10,060 nt of DNA, from positions 1 through 10,060 of the forward strand of contig DJBM01000009.1 in assembly GCA_002430405.1 (NCBI GenBank), written 5' to 3'. The notes under the pieces were generated by a model. It had not been told where the DNA came from. It did no database searches and saw nothing but the letters and a program-made list of their open reading frames with translations. Shown in pieces: positions 5,906 to 10,060 of the stretch. The position numbers and the translations under genes were made by a program. The stretch comes from Actinobacteria bacterium UBA5976 (GTDB taxonomy: Bacteria > Actinomycetota > Actinomycetes > S36-B12 > UBA5976). Within the stretch, counting starts at the first letter, position 1. The number at the start of each line of letters is the position of its first letter.

Positions 5906-6661
5906 TTAGTTTGCCAGCCAAGACTTAATTTCAAATCCTGCTGACTTGCAGCGCTGATAAATTGCAGCAGCACTTTCTACTGCTCCAGGGGTGTCGCCAT
6001 GCAAGCAGATAGATGCCGCATCAACAGAAATATGCGAACCATCATTTGCCTCGATCACTCCCCCGTCAAGCCATTGCAATACTCGATCCGAAATGACTTC
6101 GGAATCATGCAACACGGAACCTTCGATAGTTCGCGGAACTAAAGTGCCAACCGGAAGATACGCACGATCGGCAAAGAATTCGTGCACAAAAGTTAGCCCT
6201 GCGCCAGCGGCGGCAGACTTTATAACATCCGTGTCAGCCACCAGGACATGCAATGAAGTGTCAATCTCGGCAATCGCATCAATTACTGCCGCTGCTTGCT
6301 CTGGGTCGTTTCCAATTCGGTGATACAGCGCGCCATGCGGCTTAACGTATTGAACTTTCGCTCCTGCGCTACTCGCAATCTCAAGCAAGTCATGTATCTG
6401 ATCAAATGTCGATTTACGAAGCGAGTCATAGTCCAACTCCACGTCAATGCGACCGAAGTTTTCCCGGTCTTCATAACCGACATGAGCTCCGATAACCACA
6501 TCATGGCGAATGGCTGCCAAAACTGCTTTCTTCATCGATTCCGGGCCACCTGCATGTCGACCACAGCAAATGTTTGCGCTCGATAAATATGGATACAAAG
6601 CTTCATCGTCGCCGCACTCTTCGGCTAAGTCAGCATTTAAATCAATGGAGGTTAGACCCAT
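5906..6661 (-). CDS. pxpA: LamB/YcsF family protein, 5-oxoprolinase subunit A-like
   Basis: A 251-residue TIM-barrel-like protein of the LamB/YcsF family. The named member, PxpA, works with PxpB and PxpC in ATP-dependent opening of 5-oxoproline to glutamate. Family motifs are clear: DLNADL (7-12), SANICCGRHAGGP (28-40), IGAHVGYEDRENFGR (57-71), KPHGALYH (107-114), FADRAYLP (163-170), LVPR and CLHGDTPGAV (219-228). Two positions differ from the common form: NADLAEE where GE is usual, and AHVGY where AHPGY or AHPSY is usual. The ATG at 6661 begins right at the family N-terminus. It overlaps the end of the DUF1989 gene by ten bases, with AGGA abutting the ATG, so coupled translation is likely. 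An upstream extension to 6772 would lie inside the DUF1989 gene. No pxpB or pxpC is present, so the 5-oxoprolinase role is uncertain. Confidence 0.88.
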   Translation of the reverse strand: MGLTSIDLNADLAEECGDDEALYPYLSSANICCGRHAGGPESMKKAVLAAIRHDVVIGAHVGYEDRENFGRIDVELDYDSLRKSTFDQIHDLLEIASSAGAKVQYVKPHGALYHRIGNDPEQAAAVIDAIAEIDTSLHVLVADTDVIKSAAAGAGLTFVHEFFADRAYLPVGTLVPRTIEGSVLHDSEVISDRVLQWLDGGVIEANDGSHISVDAASICLHGDTPGAVESAAAIYQRCKSAGFEIKSWLAN

Positions 6662-7488
6662 TCCTGGGCTTTCAGGCCATGTCTGCCGGCATATTGTGCG
6701 CGTACTGGCTGAGTCCAACCCTTTAAGAGGTCTTGCGATGGACGAAACACTTCGATGCCAAGTGGGCGGCAAACGTCAATTGGATCCTGCGCATCAGGAC
6801 CCCAAAGCGGTACCGAAAGATCTCCGCCTGGGCAGGTAGAAAGCGCAGCGAGTAAATCAAATTCTGCAAAGAATTCAAAATAATCGCCCTTTTTAGCTGG
6901 GCAAGTTTTCATAAAATATTGATCATCACTATTTAATCCGGTGCATTGAAACACATTTAATACATCGTGCACATCAAACTCAGTTAAACCAAATGGTAAA
7001 ACTGCACGAGTTAAATTCGAGTGGCAGTGGTAATCAAAATCTTCGCCGGTAAGCATTCGGTTTACATACGGATCGCAGCGAGTTCCAAGTAAGTCGTGAA
7101 CTCTGCCACCTTGGGCATCCACTCCGTAATTTTCCAAACTATCCGCTGTGATGGTTGCCATCGGACGCAAAAACGGCAAAGTTGACCAGAGCCGATTAAA
7201 AGTTGTTAAGTGCGCGGCATGGAGCTGCTTAGTGCGGGAAGCCCAAAAGCGTTCGCGTGGATCATTTAGATTCCAGAGATTTAAATCTGCAACTTGCGGT
7301 CCCTCAATAGTTGTGATTCGACAGATGTAGCCAGCCGGGATCTTCCAGCCGATTCCACTACGGATTGGTAAGTGAATCGATTCAACAAGTTCACGATTTT
7401 TATCATTTGCAAGCGCTCGGTAGAAGTCGCGATTTACATCGAGCGGTCCACCCTCGGTGGCTTGATATGCAGCAGCTGTTAAGTCCAT
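6652..7488 (-). CDS. DUF1989 (urea carboxylase-associated) family protein
   Basis: A 278-residue protein of the DUF1989/COG3665 family. Characterised relatives are the two subunits of carboxyguanidine deiminase (CgdA/CgdB) in guanidine breakdown; most members are unassigned. Visible features are RITTIEGPQVADLNLWNLNDP (about 57-77), RERFWASRTKQLH (78-90), GRVHDLLGTRCDPY (128-141, with H131 and C138), DYHCHSNL (H154, C155, H156), VFQCTG (C182) and STCPGGDLS (C219). The conserved Cys and His residues are good candidates for a metal site. The ADLNLWN...RERFW version resembles a longer subfamily, also common in fungi as far as I recall, rather than the short Cgd subunits. It is first in a two-gene unit with the LamB/YcsF gene, with a 10-base overlap, suggesting that both act on one substrate, probably a small amide, ureide or lactam. 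The substrate is unknown. Confidence 0.85.
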   Translation of the reverse strand: MDLTAAAYQATEGGPLDVNRDFYRALANDKNRELVESIHLPIRSGIGWKIPAGYICRITTIEGPQVADLNLWNLNDPRERFWASRTKQLHAAHLTTFNRLWSTLPFLRPMATITADSLENYGVDAQGGRVHDLLGTRCDPYVNRMLTGEDFDYHCHSNLTRAVLPFGLTEFDVHDVLNVFQCTGLNSDDQYFMKTCPAKKGDYFEFFAEFDLLAALSTCPGGDLSVPLWGPDAQDPIDVCRPLGIEVFRPSQDLLKGWTQPVRAQYAGRHGLKAQEWV

Positions 7489-7501
7489 GTCTGTAACTTT
7501 A
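7489..7501 (-). promoter_or_regulatory. -10 element for the DUF1989-pxpA operon
   Basis: On the minus strand TAAAGT (plus coordinates 7496-7501) fits TANNNT and lies seven bases before the ATG at 7488. Transcription would start at or next to the start codon. No Shine-Dalgarno sequence precedes the gene, consistent with a leaderless transcript. No -35 match is seen at 17 bases. Confidence 0.45.
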
Positions 7502-7514
7502 GCGCGGGTCTATT

Positions 7515-7559
7515 AGGTGTTGTGAGGGCTTATCGGGTTTCGCATATGCGTGAACACCT
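7515..7559. repeat. nested inverted repeat between the divergent DUF1989 and ABC-F genes
   Basis: AGGTGTT (7515-7521) is the exact reverse complement of AACACCT (7553-7559), with 31 bases between. Inside that interval lies a perfect 10-bp palindrome, CGCATATGCG (7541-7550). The outer arms could pair in an mRNA leader of the ABC-F gene, and the palindrome could be a dimeric-protein operator for either divergent gene. Chance occurrence of a 7-bp inverted repeat is not negligible; the nesting and position make it worth noting. Confidence 0.4.
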
Positions 7560-7580
7560 GCAAGAATGGCAGCAGACCTG

Positions 7581-7585
7581 AAAGG
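7581..7585 (+). promoter_or_regulatory. ribosome-binding site favouring the GTG start of the ABC-F gene
   Basis: AAAGG, preceded by a G, lies seven bases before the GTG at 7593. The in-frame ATG at 7566 has no comparable sequence upstream. The match is moderate, but its spacing is ideal. Confidence 0.45.
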
Positions 7586-7592
7586 CAAGTGC

Positions 7593-9374
7593 GTGGCTCC
7601 CCGTAATTTAATAAATCTCGAGAATGTCTCGCTGTCTTATGGCAAAGGCGCAGTTCTGGATCATGTCTCACTTGGCCTAGCTGAAGGTGCTCGAATCGGC
7701 ATCGTTGGTCGCAACGGTGGCGGAAAATCTTCCTTAATCAAAATCATGGGCGGCCAAGAGACGCCTAATGATGGTCGAGTTGCCATGACTAATGGCACCC
7801 ACCTTGGAACGCTCTCCCAGATTGATCAAGCGGACCCGAAGGCCACAGTTCGCGAAATTGTATTGGGCGATCAGGCAGATCATGAATGGGCTACGAATTC
7901 AAAAGCACGAGATGTTTTAACCGGACTATTCGGTGGTTTTGGTGAGGCTATCTTGGCCAGGCAAATGGGACCGCTTTCCGGTGGCGAGCGCAGGCGCGTG
8001 GCACTCGCGAAACTACTAATTAGTGACTTGGACGTTTTACTCCTTGACGAACCTACTAACCACCTAGATGTCGAGGCTGTTACTTGGCTTGCGGAGCACT
8101 TAAAGAATCGCCGCGGCCTTGCCGTTGCAGTAGTTACCCATGATCGCTGGTTCCTGGACGAAGTTAGTGATCGAACTTGGGAAGTTATCGATGGCAAGAT
8201 CGAAGAATACGATGGCGGTTATTCCGCTTATGTGCTGGCTAAAGCCGAGCGAATGCGGCAATCAAGTGTTGAAGAACAAAAGCGAAACATGTTGATTCGA
8301 AAAGAATTAGCTTGGCTACGACGCGGCGCTCCTGCTCGAACGAGTAAGCCTAAATTTCGAATCGATGCAGCAAATGAATTAATTGAAAATGAACCGCCAC
8401 CAAGAAACAATGTTGAACTACTTGCTTTTGCAAATGCTCGATTAGGAAAAACGGTTTACGAACTTCATAACGCCACAATTCATGTTGGTGATCGAGATCT
8501 CTTTACTCGCCTTGACTGGAATGTCGGTCCTGGCGATCGCATTGCAATTGCCGGAGTAAATGGCGCTGGAAAGACCACATTATTAAAAGTTTTAACTGGT
8601 CAACTAAAAGTAACCGCTGGAAAACTAGTCACTGGCACCACAGTTAAGCCAGCCTTTTTGTCGCAACACCTTGAAGAACTAAACCCCAAGTGGCGCGTGC
8701 TAGAAGCCATTGAACACATTGCTTCTCATGTTGAAATTGGCAAAGGTAAATCTCTAAGTGCCTCTCAACTCGGTGAGCGCTTGGGTTTTGGTTCCGATGC
8801 GCAGTGGACACCAGTTGGCGATTTATCTGGCGGCGAGCGTCGCAGATTGCAATTAACCAGACTTCTCATGGGTGGACCAAACGTACTTATTCTGGATGAG
8901 CCGACAAATGATTTTGATGTTGAAACTCTTGCAGCCCTAGAGGATTTACTCGATAGCTTCTCCGGAACGCTATTAGTCGTCTCGCATGATAGGTACTTTC
9001 TAGAGCGCGTCTGTGACACCTTCGTAGGTGTTATGGGAAATGGCACGCTGCGTAATCTGCCGGGTGGCCTTGAGGAGTATTTAAAACTTCGAAAAGCCCA
9101 GCCTGATGAGCCAACAGCTTTTACGCAATCTCCCGAATCTCCTAAAGCCGAAATTTCTGCGACCGAAAAACGTGACTTACAGAAAGATCAACAGCGCATC
9201 GAGCGCTCCATCGCAAAAATAGATGTTCAAGTTAAAGAAATCCTCAATGCTATGGAGGAACATTCTGCTAACTTCGAGAAAGTTTCAGTATTAAACGATG
9301 AGTTACAGCCATTAATTTTGGAAAAAGAGCAATTGGAAGAACGTTGGATGGCGATGAGCGCTCAGCTAGATTGA
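7593..9374 (+). CDS. ABC-F family ATPase (ribosome-associated translation factor, Uup/Ett-like)
   Basis: A soluble protein with two ABC cassettes and no membrane domain. Members bind the ribosomal E site and act in translation control, rescue of stalled ribosomes or antibiotic protection. From the GTG at 7593 the product has 593 residues. Cassette 1 has Walker A GRNGGGKSS (39-47), signature LSGGERRR (128-135) and Walker B LLLDEPTNHLD (149-159). An inter-cassette linker follows (about 205-290), with RKELAWLRRGAPARTSKPK (236-254) shared with actinobacterial homologues. Cassette 2 has Walker A GVNGAGKTT (321-329), signature LSGGERRR (411-418) and Walker B LILDEPTNDFD (432-442). A charged helical C-terminus (about 525-585) looks like the coiled coil of Uup. 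The GTG start begins MAPRNLINLENVSLSYG, as in relatives; starting at ATG 7566 would add nine residues. The 3' end overlaps a convergent permease by 13 bases. A housekeeping role is likelier than resistance, but the sequence cannot settle it. Confidence 0.93.
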   Translation: MAPRNLINLENVSLSYGKGAVLDHVSLGLAEGARIGIVGRNGGGKSSLIKIMGGQETPNDGRVAMTNGTHLGTLSQIDQADPKATVREIVLGDQADHEWATNSKARDVLTGLFGGFGEAILARQMGPLSGGERRRVALAKLLISDLDVLLLDEPTNHLDVEAVTWLAEHLKNRRGLAVAVVTHDRWFLDEVSDRTWEVIDGKIEEYDGGYSAYVLAKAERMRQSSVEEQKRNMLIRKELAWLRRGAPARTSKPKFRIDAANELIENEPPPRNNVELLAFANARLGKTVYELHNATIHVGDRDLFTRLDWNVGPGDRIAIAGVNGAGKTTLLKVLTGQLKVTAGKLVTGTTVKPAFLSQHLEELNPKWRVLEAIEHIASHVEIGKGKSLSASQLGERLGFGSDAQWTPVGDLSGGERRRLQLTRLLMGGPNVLILDEPTNDFDVETLAALEDLLDSFSGTLLVVSHDRYFLERVCDTFVGVMGNGTLRNLPGGLEEYLKLRKAQPDEPTAFTQSPESPKAEISATEKRDLQKDQQRIERSIAKIDVQVKEILNAMEEHSANFEKVSVLNDELQPLILEKEQLEERWMAMSAQLD

Positions 9375-10060
9375 GCTGCTTCCAGCGTCTTACTTTGGCG
9401 CATCACTAAAACCACTCCGAGGCCAGCAAGTACCATTCCGATGATGCCAACTGGGGGTATTACTTCATCGAATAAGAAGAACGCTTGGATTGCAGCTACG
9501 GGTGGCACCAAGTAGTACAAGCTGGATACTTTGCTGGCACTTCCAGTTCGCAACATTCCGTAGAGCAAAACTATTGAGCCAATCGAAAGCATGAGAACAA
9601 TCCAGGCCAGACCAAATAGAAATTCTGGCGTCCAATTAATGATTTGATCCTCGGTACTTAACGAGAGAATCAAGAACGCAACTGCGCTAACTGCGTACTG
9701 CGCACCGGTGCCAGTCAAAAACGGGATGCCAGTGCCAAGTTTTTTCTGCATTAAATAACCAGCGCTGGTACCCAGTAATGCGACTACACAAATAAAAATA
9801 CCTAACCCGGAAGTTGTGACTGAATAATCACCTTGAAATACCTTTGGCAATAAAAGAAGCGCAATTCCTGCTACCCCAAGAATTAGTCCAATAACTTGCG
9901 CCCAGCGCAATCGCTCGCCAAGCAACGGCACAGCCAGCACGGAAACCAAAACTGGCTGAATGCTTACTATGACTGCGCTAATGCCCGCAGAAACTCCTAA
10001 ACTGACTGCGTAGAAAACGCCGCCAATGTAAATAACGTGTAGTAGTAAACCAACGCCGAT
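9362..10060 (-). CDS. EamA/DMT-family permease (N-terminal part beyond right edge)
   Basis: The frame is open from a TGA at 9362-9364 to the right edge, giving 232 residues of an incomplete product; full EamA proteins have about 300. It is mostly hydrophobic, with about seven or eight membrane segments remaining. The end of the first EamA repeat is recognisable: SAVIVSIQPVLVSVLAVPLL followed by GERLRWAQVIGLILGVAGIALLLL. The second repeat ends with the matching LVPPVAAIQAFFLFDEVIPP and GIIGMVLAGLGVVLVMRQ. These drug/metabolite transporters usually export small metabolites or amino acids; the substrate cannot be read here. A TTG at 9949 is not the real start, because the reading frame and the fold continue upstream without a break. 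The 3' end overlaps the ABC-F gene by 13 bases. Confidence 0.93.
   Translation of the reverse strand: MGVGLLLHVIYIGGVFYAVSLGVSAGISAVIVSIQPVLVSVLAVPLLGERLRWAQVIGLILGVAGIALLLLPKVFQGDYSVTTSGLGIFICVVALLGTSAGYLMQKKLGTGIPFLTGTGAQYAVSAVAFLILSLSTEDQIINWTPEFLFGLAWIVLMLSIGSIVLLYGMLRTGSASKVSSLYYLVPPVAAIQAFFLFDEVIPPVGIIGMVLAGLGVVLVMRQSKTLEAAQSS

Noticed and set aside
5901..5912. Hairpin AAACT/AGTTT between metF and pxpA as a terminator
   Set aside because: The arms are only five A/T-rich bases with a two-base loop, too weak and too tight to form a terminator.
6662..6772. Longer N-terminus for the LamB/YcsF protein
   Set aside because: The added 37 residues are an out-of-frame reading of the conserved DUF1989 C-terminal region, and the family N-terminus begins exactly at ATG 6661.
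6510..6839. Plus-strand open frame of 109 codons across the pxpA/DUF1989 junction
   Set aside because: Both minus-strand genes are strong family matches here. The plus-strand translation has no recognisable motif and no promoter or ribosome-binding site.
1..10060. Mobile element, prophage, CRISPR array, defence island or tRNA
   Set aside because: I found no transposase, integrase, repeated spacer structure, defence-type domain or cloverleaf. Gene content and composition are even across the window.

Overview
The window looks like a piece of a small, streamlined actinobacterial genome. The proteins are actinobacterial in type: a methionine aminopeptidase with the proline-rich N-terminal extension of the class 1c enzymes, a MarR regulator, a tRNA-guanine transglycosylase, an ABC-F ATPase, and a lysine/alanine-rich basic protein tail. 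Base composition is moderate, unlike high-GC soil actinobacteria. About 96% of the bases are coding, by summing my own gene coordinates. Convergent genes overlap or almost touch, and several genes have a -10-like hexamer 6-7 bases before the start codon, as expected for leaderless transcripts. A freshwater planktonic lineage (acI/Nanopelagicales-like) would fit, but that is inference from style only.

Layout, left edge: the last codons of a Lys/Ala/Arg-rich protein (+) run into a strong, probably bidirectional terminator. This is followed by a small convergent gene (-, 53 aa, unknown function) and then divergent map (+). A MarR-family regulator (+) and tgt (+, GTG start, 6-base gap) form a likely two-gene unit. 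tgt meets the convergent queuosine-precursor transporter gene yhhQ (-) so tightly that both stop codons lie within one TTAA. Uptake and tRNA insertion of a 7-deazaguanine are therefore side by side, with no biosynthesis gene in the window.

Middle: an MFS transporter (+) diverges from yhhQ across 25 bases. Next comes metF (+), whose start is best placed at a TTG behind a perfect AGGAGG. It converges on a two-gene minus-strand operon: a DUF1989-family protein gene followed, with a 10-base overlap, by a LamB/YcsF (PxpA-type) gene. The usual 5-oxoprolinase partners PxpB and PxpC are absent here.

Right: a 104-base divergent intergenic region holds a nested inverted repeat and an 11-codon open frame. 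It leads into an ABC-F ATPase (+), which overlaps by 13 bases the end of a convergent EamA/DMT permease (-) that runs off the right edge.

I see no mobile element, CRISPR array, tRNA or rRNA. Most of the window is housekeeping. The parts most worth a second look are the DUF1989-PxpA pair, the tgt-yhhQ pair with its unusual substrate-loop residues, and the structured leader of the ABC-F gene.
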